64,000 nt of DNA from Trifolium pratense (Eukaryota; Streptophyta; Magnoliopsida; Fabales; Fabaceae). Positions 36,518 through 46,760 of the stretch are shown in pieces (within the stretch, counting starts at the first letter, position 1; every line of letters begins with the position of its first letter). The stretch is from contig NC_060059.1 in NCBI RefSeq assembly GCF_020283565.1, forward strand, positions 40,726,338-40,790,337. The letters run 5' to 3'. The translations under genes and the position numbers were made by a program. Below the pieces are notes generated by a model that saw nothing but the letters and a program-made list of their open reading frames with translations, did no database searches and had not been told where the DNA came from.

Positions 36518-36714
36518 GGTCCCGTTTGGATTAACTTATTTTTGAGCTTATGCAATTTTTATATATTATTATAAGTTTGTCAAGGTAGTTTATGATAAAA
36601 TAGATTATAAAAATACAAATTTCACTAGTGTGAACTTATAAAAGAACATAAGATCTAATTTATATTGCATAAGCTGTTTGCATAAGTTCAAAAATAAGTC
36701 AATCCAAACGAGCC
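36518..36714. mobile_element. MITE, 'GAGCTTATGCA' family, copy A
   Basis: The left terminus GGTCCCGTTTGGATTAACTT followed by ATTTTTGAGCTTATGCAA is mirrored at the right (TTGCATAAG..TTCAAAAATAAGTCAATCCAAACGAGCC). The interior TTTATGATAAAATAGATTATAAAAAT and TTCACTAGTGTGAACTTATA is shared in opposite orientation with 53903-54123. Confidence 0.75.
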
Positions 36715-38917
36715 ATAATTCTTCTTAGTCTTTTTTTTTTTTTGTTATTAATTTATAAGACGGCTTGATTTATGTTTAATTTTTACTTAATTGTACGTTT
36801 CAACTTTTTTTTTTACCAACCTTTTAAATATTGCAATTGTGCAATTTTTGAACCTTTTTTTTTTTCTTCTTCCAGGGATTATGCAAATTGTAAAACATCT
36901 ATTTTACTTGCGACTTAGTGATAATAAAATCACTAAAATCTAAACCAAAGCTTTCTTTAATTAATTAAATTTAATTTAATTCGTATACATTGATAGTGTA
37001 AACTCTTTTACGCATGTATTCAATTAAATTACATCATGACTTTACTTTTTAAAGTTAATTTATAAAATAGTTCTACAAATATACAAATATCTATTTGATG
37101 TGAGAGCAATTCTACTATGGGCACAATCCCAAATCTTTTATATATAGGCACACTCACATCAATGATAAAAACTAAATTATAAATAATTTAGTCACATCAA
37201 TTAATATTAATTAATTCTTTAATCTTTAAATTTTATTTAGGTTATGTGTGTGCGCGCCTAAATTGAAATAGTTTGTGTTTGTGTTTATAGAAGTGTTTCT
37301 CTTGATATGGTGCATGTATAAAACATATTTTAGTCTGTAAGGTCTAATTTAACCGACAATGATGATTTTGTTAGGTTGAACACTTATAAAAGACGGCATT
37401 CACGCATTATCCATATGAATAGTTGAGTAAGGTGAAGATCTGTAGGCCAATATTTATGGCTAATAGGGCTAGCATTTGCCTATTAAATATAGAACCCATA
37501 CTCATTTTTGAAGGCTCTCAATCAATGAAACAATTTATTTATGCATTTTATCTATTTTATTTCCTTCCACAATGTAATCACTTGAAGCAAATTGTATCAT
37601 TATTGAGGGCGCTAGCTAGCGCCCGATTCCGCGGCTAACTTTCGAATTTGACAGCAGAATATTAAAGTAAAATTCATTTGGTTTTAAAGAGTTTAGCGGC
37701 AAAATTCACACATATATACACACACTGAATCATGACAACTGTAGAATTGAAAATTTGAAGTGACCTAACATATTAATTGTTTTTAGCATGATAGAATGCG
37801 TTTATTTTGAGGGCAAATGCAACATGATTTTAATTAGATAATTGTGTAATTTGGAAATGTAACGACACTGGTGGACATAATGAACTACCGACTGAAAATT
37901 TTCCATGTTGAAAGCAAAGGTGGAGCCTTCATGCATCCAAACATTATTATTAGCTTTTTTTTTTTTTGAAGGAATTATTATTAGCTAATTTGGAATGATT
38001 CTTCTTTCGCTTAGCGGTAAAGTGAATTGGATTTATTAATGATATACACTAAAAAATATGGTGATTAGCATATGTTAATGAGGTCAAATTATAAAATTGT
38101 TACAGTTATCCATTCATTATTGCTTATTTTTATTTTTATAATGATGCTCAAGATCTAACTCAAACCTTTAGCATATTATTCAAATTTCTTATCATTAGAT
38201 TAAATTCAATGGCTATTGTTTATCTTATTTTGAAGAAGATATGTTAGAAACCAAAAAATATGATAAATACATTCTACATATCTCAATGATTAAATTTTGA
38301 TAAATAAAAAGTTATATAATATTAAATTTGTCATAGTGATTAAAAAAGAATGCGTTTAAAAGCAAAAATTAATTTAATTTGTCATCTTCGTATCTGATAA
38401 TTAATTGAAAAAAGAAAATGGTGTCCGCACTTGATAAATCTTTATCTTGTCATGGTGATTGATGACGATGACCAAACACCAAACATGACTATATGACTAT
38501 TTTTGTTGGTTTAATTACATAATTATTTTGTCTGTATAAAACAACAGTGCCTATTATCTAAATTGTATTTGTTTCTTTTTTTGTACAATCTATATTGTTT
38601 AATTATTAATTAATTATTATTACAAGCCTTCAATTCTAAATTCAGCAATGCATTGCAGACACAAATGTTTCCACAAAAAAGTAAATTATTATAGACATAA
38701 TAATGTTACTATACATTCCCTTAATTTATGATTAATAATAGATTAATAATAATCTTATAATAATAAGTTATCATAAATTAAAATAGTTTAATATATTCAT
38801 GATATTATCATGAATGAAATGTAGTAAATATGTTTCTTTCAAAAAAAATAAGAACAAGATGAATTATTATAAGATAAAGGGCATATTTAGATCAACTTAT
38901 TTACAATTATATTATAA
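36715..38917. other. Gene-free AT-rich stretch
   Basis: No coding sequence recognised. It contains an 18-bp perfect palindrome at 37607-37624 and a foldback-like pair TATAGGCACACTCACAT / ATGTGTGTGCGCGCCTAA at about 37145-37262, resembling sequence at 58325-58435. The rest is low complexity. Confidence 0.5.
37607..37624. repeat. Perfect 18-bp GC-rich palindrome
   Basis: GGGCGCTAGCTAGCGCCC equals its own reverse complement and stands out in an AT-rich neighbourhood. Role unknown. Confidence 0.85.
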
Positions 38918-39004
38918 CTAGACCCTTACCCGTGCGAAGCACGGGTGTGATGCCATTGTTTTTATTTTACAATTGCATAAAACTGAAATATTAAATATTA
39001 TCAA

Positions 39005-39041
<37 letters not shown>

Positions 39042-40412
39042 TAGAGAATTCGATATTCAAAAGATTTATTTTCTAAGGAGAAGTGATGTGGCATTGTAAG
39101 TGACTGATGTGGTTAAATGAATAAATATTATTAGTTTAAGGATTATGGTTTACTTTACATGAGTAACAGAATAACTATTTAAAATTTATATATATAAGAG
39201 TAATATGATATATCTCCGCACAACATATGAATCTATTTCAAAACACACAAAGGATTGGATGAAAAGAGATGTGGCAAAATCTAAGTCACATAATTGGCAT
39301 ATAAATAGTGACAGAATTAGAAAAACTCAAATAAAATAAATAAAATTAAAGGGTACATACCTTTTAAAAATATTCCAAAGGGACATATGTGAAGAGCATC
39401 AACCTCACAGTTTTTAGTTCTTTTGAGTAAGAGATGATAACTCAAAGCCTAAAATCAAAAATTATAAAAATAAGTATATCAATAAAAAAAATGAACAAAG
39501 AAATAATTAAAGGAAAGGAAAGTAAAACAACTATTAGATTATTCAATTAAAAATAAAGTATATATTATTTAATTTGTATCACAACAGAATATGAATACAC
39601 ATATACAGTAGCACTTAACTAAACCTATAAATGATGTGCAACACAAAAGTTGAATGTATGATCTGGAATAAACAAAAAATGTCAAATTCTCTTAATTTTA
39701 TTTGTTATGCAAAAAGTTAATTTTTGCAAAAAATAAAATAACTACAACAAATCATGGTTTTAGAAAATAACATAAGTATTTATACCTGATGAACAAAAGA
39801 TGAAGAGGCAAGATAATGGAAAGAGAAATTGCACATATAAGATATGAAAAAATCTATTCTCACATTCAACCGAAAAAACAAATGGTAATCTTGTTAAGCA
39901 CATGATTGAGCATCAGAGGATGAAAATATTTGTTTATAACATTTGTAATGGTTAGTTAGGAAAATATGAATAGGATACAAATTAAAACAATTGTAACCTA
40001 TATATTAAAATATTGGTAGAAGAGTCCAAGGGATGAAAATTAAATTGTGACTTAAGAGATGAAAAATATATTACCGGAAGTTACAAAGTTAATTAGTGTG
40101 TATTTTTGTATTCTCCTTATTATAATATAGTAAGCAAAAGTTATTATATTCGCCAAAAAAAGTAAAGGCTAAGTAAAAGCTTGAGTGCGTGTATATTAAA
40201 AAGCAATAAGTATATAAATGTAAAATATGAAAAGTATAGAGATGATAATAATAATAATATAATAATAATAATAATAATAATAAAAGTTGAAATGATGTGG
40301 CATTGTAGAGTGATTTAATTGGATTTAAATGGATAATGTGGCTAAATGAAACAATTTGATTGGTCTAAGTGGATTAGGGTTAGGAGAACTATTTAGGAAT
40401 TATATATATAGA
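38918..40412 (-). mobile_element. Non-autonomous Helitron
   Basis: On the minus strand the 5' end is TCTATATATATAATTCCTAA (from 40412) and the 3' end is an 8-bp hairpin ACCCGTGC-TTC-GCACGGGT (38946-38928) followed by AAGGGT and CTAG (38921-38918). The flanks are A (5') and T (3'), the Helitron insertion rule. A second 5'-end-like sequence (TTATATATATAAATTTTAAATAGT on the minus strand) lies at about 39199, and both ends are preceded on the plus strand by an (AAT)n tract and AATGATGTGGCATTGTA-like sequence. The element is therefore either internally duplicated or two nested Helitrons. No Rep/helicase coding seen. Confidence 0.75.
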
Positions 40413-40945
40413 TTATTGTTAGACTCTTTGAGAAAATTTATAATTACTAATTGTGATAATTTTTATAAGCTTTTTCTCAACTTATTCTTAGTCGATATTA
40501 GTCCACTACTACATTTTGTACGTTACACGTGGGCTGTTGTATTATTTGCGTGGACGTAACGTAACCCTCTATTAATCACTTCCCATCTAAATCCAACCGT
40601 CCATTCATCACCGACATCTCTCACCATGTCCCAATTTCATCCACCTCTCCACTATTACACCCACCAACACAACAGCAAAATCAAATTCATAATTAGTAGT
40701 AATGTACTAAGCAAATCCCATATTAGATTAACAATAATTAATTGCTTGTGTCGTAAGAAATTAAGCCAATCCCTTTTTTAGGGAAAAGAAAATTATTTTC
40801 AAATTCTCATTAGCATAATTCAATCGGTAATAATATCATATTATATAGGCGTCGAAATCTAAATTTAAAATTTTCTACTTATCATTAAATTATTAAAAAA
40901 ATTACATTTTCCATTTTAAACCTTAGGGATATCAAAAGCAAAGTA
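40413..40945. other. Gene-free spacer beside the Helitron
   Basis: Non-coding. A G-box-like ACACGTGG near 40526 and a C-rich stretch at 40560-40680 stand out, but I see no start codon or domain following them. Confidence 0.4.
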
Positions 40946-40949
40946 TATT

Positions 40950-41075
40950 TAACCAAGTAATTGGGCTCAAGTGGTTAATGAACTTCACCAAAAAAGACGG
41001 ATTTCGGGAGAACCTGAGTTCGATTCATTCTGGACTACTAAGACCTCTTTCTCCTAGGAACTAGAGTATTTTCAT
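40950..41075 (+). mobile_element. tRNA-derived SINE, second family, copy 1
   Basis: GGGCTCAAGTGGTTAATGAA (A-box-like) is followed by GGGAGAACCTGAGTTCGATTC (B-box GAGTTCGATTC at 41016) and CTAAGACCTCTTTCTCCTAG. The same plan recurs at 46640-46760. Confidence 0.5.
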
Positions 41076-43011
41076 TTTGTAATGGCTTTTGTGATTCAAA
41101 GAAAAGGATGGTTATGAGGGGTTATGTCGGCCACCTTTTTATTTTTTATATTTATTTATTTATTTATTTATATGTACTAGTACTTTTATCTCTAAAAGGA
41201 AGCTCTTTGCGTGGCAACTTCACCACACAACACATGGAAATTTCATTGCTCTATAATTAATTTTCTTTTTCTTGACAAAAAGAAAATGACAAATGTTCTT
41301 TAATATTCTCATTCGGTGCACAACTTCACACAATGATTTTATTGTTATCTTGCTACATAGATTAAAAATAAATCAAGTTGCTAAGGTCTAACTCAATTAA
41401 GAAATGCTAATATGTTATTTAATTTTATCATCTATATTCAAATTTGGATATCATAGTTATTTGTACTATACTTTGTCCCAAAAAAAATCAATTTCCCACT
41501 AATATTATTCTATACTAACAAATTTGTTCTCTTACAAATACATTATTATTAATAGAAGACGATGCAAAATAATTTTATACCGTTAATTAATAAAAACTAT
41601 ATTTTTTAATACATTATTCTACTTCATTTTACTTTTTTTCTATGACATTATAAATTGATAATTTTTTATTGATGAGCATATAAAATTATTTTATATTGTC
41701 AGTGATCTCTATGAAACTCTATTATTTATTTATTTTGTTTTTTATTAAACTCTAATATTATTAATCAATGAGAAAAAGGACTACCGACCACAAATGTGAC
41801 GTGAAATAATAGTTCACAAAAATAATACTGTGGCGTAAAATAAAAATAAAATAAGTGGTAGTTACTCTTTCAAAATAGTTAGTATTATAGAATAAATTTA
41901 CATGAAAAAATGATGGATTTTTATTGAATAATAATATTAAACTCTTGTGCAAAAAAAATATTACTGTTTTAAACTCTTAACTAAATATAGTCAATTATTA
42001 TTGTCTATCTTGATATATATAAAATTGAAATTTGATACACAAGCAACGTATATTAGGGGCAGGTGTTTTCCGGGTGTGAAAGGAATCTTTCTGATTGTTT
42101 CATTCGGTTGGCACTGTTTTATATGTTTTCATTTTCATAATCATAATTAACATGACCAATTAATTATATAATACATGAGATAAATTTTTCATTAGTACTA
42201 ATTTCTATCATTAATTAGAAGAACAAAATTTAAGGTTATTGTAAAGTTATAATCTAGTATTAAATTCCACTATTATACAATAAAATTTATTAATTATATT
42301 TTTTGTCTGATAGTTTAGTAGCTAAAAATTTCATCTTAAATGTAAATAAGTGAAATATCCGAAGATCGAAATCCCATGAGCTATTCCAAATTCACCGAGA
42401 ATAAAATTCCTACCAGCTAAATTAAGCTCACAGAGAATAAAATTTATTAATTTGATGGTATAAAACACAAACATTGCTGATGTTTTTAACATTATATGCA
42501 AAATGAAAATTGAACTCAGACCTACGCTAAGCGTGAGAATGGATGTTGAAGTTGTTTTAAGTGTTATATTACTTAGATTTCTGAACTGTTAAGTGTAAAA
42601 ATATATTTGGAGATCCTCACTCCTCAAACTAGCTTTTGAAATGAGATTTAAGTTCATTTAACAATTTAATTATAGGACATAAAACTCTTAACGTATATCT
42701 ATATAGATTCAAGTCCATGCTAGACGTGAGAGTGATTGCTGAAGTTGTTTAGAGTTTCACATTACTCAGATCTTAAATTCTCAAATTGTTGACTATATAA
42801 ATGTGTTTAGACACTCTCACTTTTCGAGCCAATTTTTAGGATGATATTCAACTCATTAATAGTTTGTAGTACACAAAACATCATAACATATGTCTATATA
42901 TATGTGAAGGTTATTGCAAAGAAATTTTTTTATAAGATAAGATAGGAACTAAGCTATATAGTATTATAGTTTAATTAGTTACATGATAGGTATTAGGTAG
43001 GTAGGGTATAT
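41076..43011. other. Gene-free spacer and upstream region of the ERF gene
   Basis: Non-coding. Contains a short ATTT tract at 41150-41170, a SINE 3' remnant on the minus strand at about 42310-42380, and two tandem-like copies of a dispersed repeat at 42531-42830. The last 100 bases are the presumed ERF promoter and leader, AT-rich with several TATA-like stretches. Confidence 0.5.
42531..42830. repeat. Two diverged direct copies of a dispersed repeat
   Basis: GCGTGAGAATGGATGTTGAA..GTTGTTTTAAGTGTTATATTAC at 42531 and ACGTGAGAGTGATTGCTGAA..GTTGTTTAGAGTTTCACATTAC at 42724 are offset by about 193 bp. The similarity continues through CTCACTCCTCAAACTAGCTTTT and CTCACTTTTCGAGCCAATTTTT. Confidence 0.65.
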
Positions 43012-43533
43012 ATGAAAGAAGATAGGGAATATTATTGTTCGATGAATTCAAGAACAAATAATAATATCTCTATAGATAACAATAACAACAATAAAGAGAT
43101 GAGAAAAGAGAAAAAAGCTATGAAACCATATAGAGGAATTAGGATGAGAAAGTGGGGTAAATGGGTTGCAGAAATTAGAGAACCAAATAAAAGATCAAGA
43201 ATTTGGTTAGGTTCTTATATAACACCTATTGCTGCCGCACGTGCCTATGACACAGCTGTGTTTTATCTTAGAGGTCCTTCTGCTCACCTTAATTTTCCAG
43301 AATTATTGTTCAAAGATCAAGAACATGAAGAAAATCAACAACAACGTGGGAATATGTCGGCTGATACAATAAGGAAAAAAGCTACTCAAGTTGGTGCTAG
43401 AGTTGATGCTCTTGAAATTCATGCTTCTTCAAATAATCATCATGTTCATGATGACTCCAATTCTTCTTCTTCTACTACTACTAATTCTCTCAAACCTGAT
43501 TTGAATGAGTTTCCAAATCCTGAAGATTATTGA
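43012..43533 (+). CDS. AP2/ERF transcription factor, DREB type with C-terminal EAR repression motif
   Basis: Intronless, 173 aa. One AP2/ERF domain (about residues 38-97) begins [20 protein letters not shown], with [16 protein letters not shown], the AARAYD helix core and LNFPE at its end. Val and Glu at the diagnostic positions of the DREB side (WVAEIRE) and the [12 protein letters not shown] start point to the DREB/group II lineage around RAP2.1 and ERF008-011 (family knowledge). DLNEFP at 163-168 is an EAR motif of the DLNxxP class, which recruits TOPLESS-type co-repressors, so the protein is probably a repressor of DRE/GCC-containing stress genes. The N-terminus is Asn-rich, and a Ser/Thr-rich linker precedes the EAR motif. 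The first Met is used; Met11 is an alternative. Confidence 0.95.
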   Translation: MKEDREYYCSMNSRTNNNISIDNNNNNKEMRKEKKAMKPYRGIRMRKWGKWVAEIREPNKRSRIWLGSYITPIAAARAYDTAVFYLRGPSAHLNFPELLFKDQEHEENQQQRGNMSADTIRKKATQVGARVDALEIHASSNNHHVHDDSNSSSSTTTNSLKPDLNEFPNPEDY

Positions 43534-43565
43534 ATCAAGGTTTTATACATCTTACATCAACGTAT

Positions 43566-43614
43566 TTGGATCCTCTACAGCTGGAGCCGCTCCAGCCAGC
43601 CGTAAAGGATCCAA
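43566..43614. repeat. Compact double hairpin 33 bp after the ERF stop
   Basis: The outer arms TTGGATCCT (43566-43574) and AGGATCCAA (43606-43614) enclose an inner perfect pair CTGGAGC/GCTCCAG. It could end or stabilise the ERF transcript, or be a tiny foldback element: the same GGATCCTCT word bounds 44284-44529. Confidence 0.6.
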
Positions 43615-44283
43615 GTCTACTATATAATAGCATCTTGCAACATGATGGTTTTAGAGATATTTTCATCTCTTTAATTGCGGCCGCATCAACTGTATTATAA
43701 CTTTGTAATATCAAGAATTGCGATTGTAAGTGTATGATACAATTTTAAGAATATTGATATTAATTAATATCAATATATATTTTCTTTTTGTGTTTTTCAT
43801 GCTATTAATTATTACTATATTATTCAAGTAATTGTAGAAGAAAAAAAAGAAAAAAGAAGCATAATATTCAAGTAAAGTGGCTTTCTAGGGTGTGTATTAA
43901 TTGCTACCAAAATTACTAATTATAGATGTAATTGTGTAAAGAATTAGATATTATTGTTGAAAGTTAGCTATAGTTGGTTCTTATTATGTGACGGACTACA
44001 TGGTTTTGGTAAGAATAAATATCGTTGGCTAGAAAAAAATGGTAGTAATCGAATATTGTTTTGTTATTGAAGGAGCATCTTTTGCTTTTTGGATAAATAG
44101 TGATGGAGAATCCTTTTAATTTCCTTTTCATTAAAGAGAGAAAATGAAGTAATCTAATCTTTTTGTTTAGCTCTCATATGAAGTGATTAGTTTTAGTTTG
44201 TAAGGTCAAATTTGCATTGATTTCTTAACCTTCTTCAAACACAATATTACTAGACTTAATTCATAGATATAAACCGAGGATGT
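43615..44283. other. ERF 3' flank
   Basis: Presumed 3' UTR and spacer. Contains a palindromic ATATTGATATTAATTAATATCAATAT near 43752-43777. No coding sequence. Confidence 0.5.
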
Positions 44284-44529
<246 letters not shown>

Positions 44530-45038
44530 AAATTCTATAAATGATAAGTCATCTATTCCTAATAAAAAATGATCTAAATGATCGTAGAGTAGACACTTAT
44601 AATTTTGAATTTAATCTAACTCAAATTTACAAAACAGATCTATAAAATTAATTTACATTCATAATCTTTTAGACAGTATATATCACTTCTAATATGAGAC
44701 TCTTAACCTATTAAATTCGTTCAATATCAATTTGAGAGTAAAGTCTCACTATTATGTTGATTTTTTTTCTTTCTAAAGGATGCGCCAATGTCTTTATCAT
44801 TATGATTTTATCAAATTATTATCGAATTAATTATGTTATAAAATAAGTCTGTAAACGGATAATGTTAATATTATTAAATTAAATTGAGCATTTTCACTCA
44901 AAGCTAAACTTAAAACATTTCTTTTACAAAAAATATGATTTTCATTTATTCAAATTTATAAAGTACATTAATCAAATTTGAACTTAAAACTTATATCGGT
45001 AGGTGTTTGTCATCTCATTTAAAAATTAAATAAATAAA
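44530..45038. other. Gene-free spacer
   Basis: AT-rich, non-coding. A repeat-like segment TATATCACTTCTAATATGAGACTCTTAAC near 44678 resembles words in the duplicated repeat at 52063-52500. Confidence 0.4.
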
Positions 45039-45272
45039 TAAATCTTATGCATTCGGCAAGAGGATAAAGATGGGAACCGCATTATTAAAAGAAATGAAGC
45101 AAACACAATTAATGCAGCAATGCTTATGTCAACTTCCAGAAATAGTAACAAAGTGGATAAAAGTAGAGTTAATAAATTGAGAGCACCTAGTAGCAGTTTT
45201 TTTGGTGACTATAGTATAGATGATATGATATACACCACACAAAATATTACTAAGAAACGAATGAGAAAATGA
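45039..45272 (+). other. Unrecognised open stretch, possible gene fragment
   Basis: About 75 codons are open without an early Met, passing through GATAAAGATGGGAACCGC and ending at TGA 45270-45272. After that stop the same frame is open for a further 18 codons. Translation contains SSSFFGDYSIDDMIYTTQNI, which looks more protein-like than the flanks but matches nothing I know. It could be a relic exon. Confidence 0.25.
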
Positions 45273-45347
45273 TTAGCAAGAGGCTGTGAAGCTAAAGGAT
45301 CTCATCTCAATCTAAAGAGAGTCTTGTGAACTTGTCACCTTCATGGG

Positions 45348-45379
<32 letters not shown>

Positions 45380-45383
<4 letters not shown>

Positions 45384-45564
45384 AATGCTAAAGAGTGCCC
45401 CCGGGGCACTCTTTAAGCCCTTAAATAGTAAGCTTTTTATAGAATTTTTATCAGAATGCGTAAAGTCAACGCATTGGAAATTGTAGTATTTAACTTTTTG
45501 AATAAAAAGTTTCTTTAAATGGAATGCTTAAAGAGTGCCCCGGGGGCACTCGTTAGCAAGACCC
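45380..45564. mobile_element. MITE with self-complementary ends, inserted in a TA tract
   Basis: The left end GCAAATGCTAAAGAGTGCCC and onward through CCGGGGCACTCTTTAAG is mirrored at 45527-45564 (CTTAAAGAGTGCCCCGGGGG, CACTCGTTAGCAAG). Each end is itself a hairpin (AGAGTGCCCC/GGGGCACTCT). It is flanked on both sides by (TA)n, which hides the exact target duplication. Confidence 0.75.
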
Positions 45565-45578
45565 TATATATATATATA

Positions 45579-46138
45579 GGGACGGACATAAGGGGGGCAA
45601 GTAGGGGCTGAAGCCCCCCTCTTGTCGTATTTTTTTCTTTCATATACTTGTTCTTGATACATATGTACACATAAATTGATATTTGAGAGATGTGTTTGAA
45701 GATTAGTAATTACCGTTTGGTACAAAACATGTACCCACAACATAATAATTGTAACAATTTATTTTAAAATATTTTGGTAATATATATTATACACTACTAA
45801 AGTCCAAATTCAATAAAGTTAGTTCCGATTGTTTGCTACAAGTGAGAGATTATTTTCTGCTATGAAGATTGTGAAAAATAGGTTGAGAAAAAAGATAAAA
45901 AATGAATTTCAACCTAATTATGTGATTACTTACACTGAGAGAAGAATTGCTAAAAAATTTAATACAAATTCAATTGTTGATGAATTTTATGATATAGAGC
46001 AATGTCGTGTACAATTTAGATAAACAATGTGATGTATTTTTTATCGAGTATATTTAAATACTATTATAATTATTATTTATTTAATATTTATTATTTAGTT
46101 ATTCCGACCCCCCGTTTTATAGATTTCTGGATCCGTCC

Positions 46139-46139
<1 letters not shown>
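45579..46139 (+). mobile_element. Internally deleted hAT transposon keeping the C-terminal dimerisation exon
   Basis: Termini GGGACGG (45579) and CCGTCCC (ending 46139) are inverted, with GGGGGGC-rich subterminal sequence at both ends. The interior encodes FATSERLFSAMKIVKNRLRK followed by a tail ending at TAA 46021-46023. This corresponds to the hAT C-terminal dimerisation region (T.ERAFSAMK.VK..LR). The catalytic part is missing, so it is non-autonomous. TA repeats flank both sides. Confidence 0.75.

Positions 46140-46217
<78 letters not shown>
46140..46217. repeat. (TA)n microsatellite
   Basis: About 38 TA units. With the TA tracts at 45350-45379 and 45565-45577 it seems to be one original tract split by the two neighbouring transposons. 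Confidence 0.9.
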
Positions 46218-46218
<1 letters not shown>

Positions 46219-46416
46219 TTATCCAACTTGAAACACCTTGAAACACATTATTATTTTTCTCTCCATGTATTGAATATAGTATTTATAAATACTGATCTCT
46301 CTCTTCCATTGATGTCATATTCATAAAAAGACTTTATCCTAATAAAATTAGGAGTATGTTTTTAATTTGTTTTCAAATCAATATATCATCTAATTATAAA
46401 AGGGAATATTCTGATT

Positions 46417-46608
46417 AAGAATAATGCTAGCAACACACTCTTTAACAAACACACTCCAACACACTCTCTTTTATTGGTTGAAATTCACACGGGTCCCATA
46501 AAAAAATGTGGACCCATATAACTTTTATGGGACCCATATAAATTTTAACCAATAGAAGAGAGTGTGTTAGAGTGTGTTTGTTATTGGAGTGTGTTGCTAG
46601 CACTCCTC
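46417..46608. mobile_element. MITE with about 60-bp inverted repeats and 8-bp target duplication
   Basis: GCTAGCAACACACTC..AACAAACACACTC.AACACACTCTCTT.TATTGGTT is present in opposite orientation at the two ends, leaving a short middle (GGGTCCCATAAAAAAATGTG). The flanks share TTCTGATT at 46409-46416 and 46609-46616, consistent with a hAT-like 8-bp duplication. Confidence 0.85.
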
Positions 46609-46639
46609 TTCTGATTAATACTATATAGATTACCTAATT

Positions 46640-46760
46640 ATGACATTGATCTCAAGTGATTAATGAACTCTTCCTAAAACGAATAGCTCGGAAGAACTCG
46701 AGTTTGATTTTTGGTAGAACTAATTCTTAGTCCGACCTTACTTATTGCAATTGTGCACGG
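46640..46760 (+). mobile_element. tRNA-derived SINE, second family, copy 2
   Basis: ATCTCAAGTGATTAATGAAC, then GAAGAACTCGAGTTTGATTT (B-box-like near 46699), in the same order as 40950-41075. Degenerate. Confidence 0.4.

Noticed and set aside
46029..46241. Ile-Tyr repeat open frame
   Set aside because: It is a translation of the TA microsatellite and the end of the hAT element.
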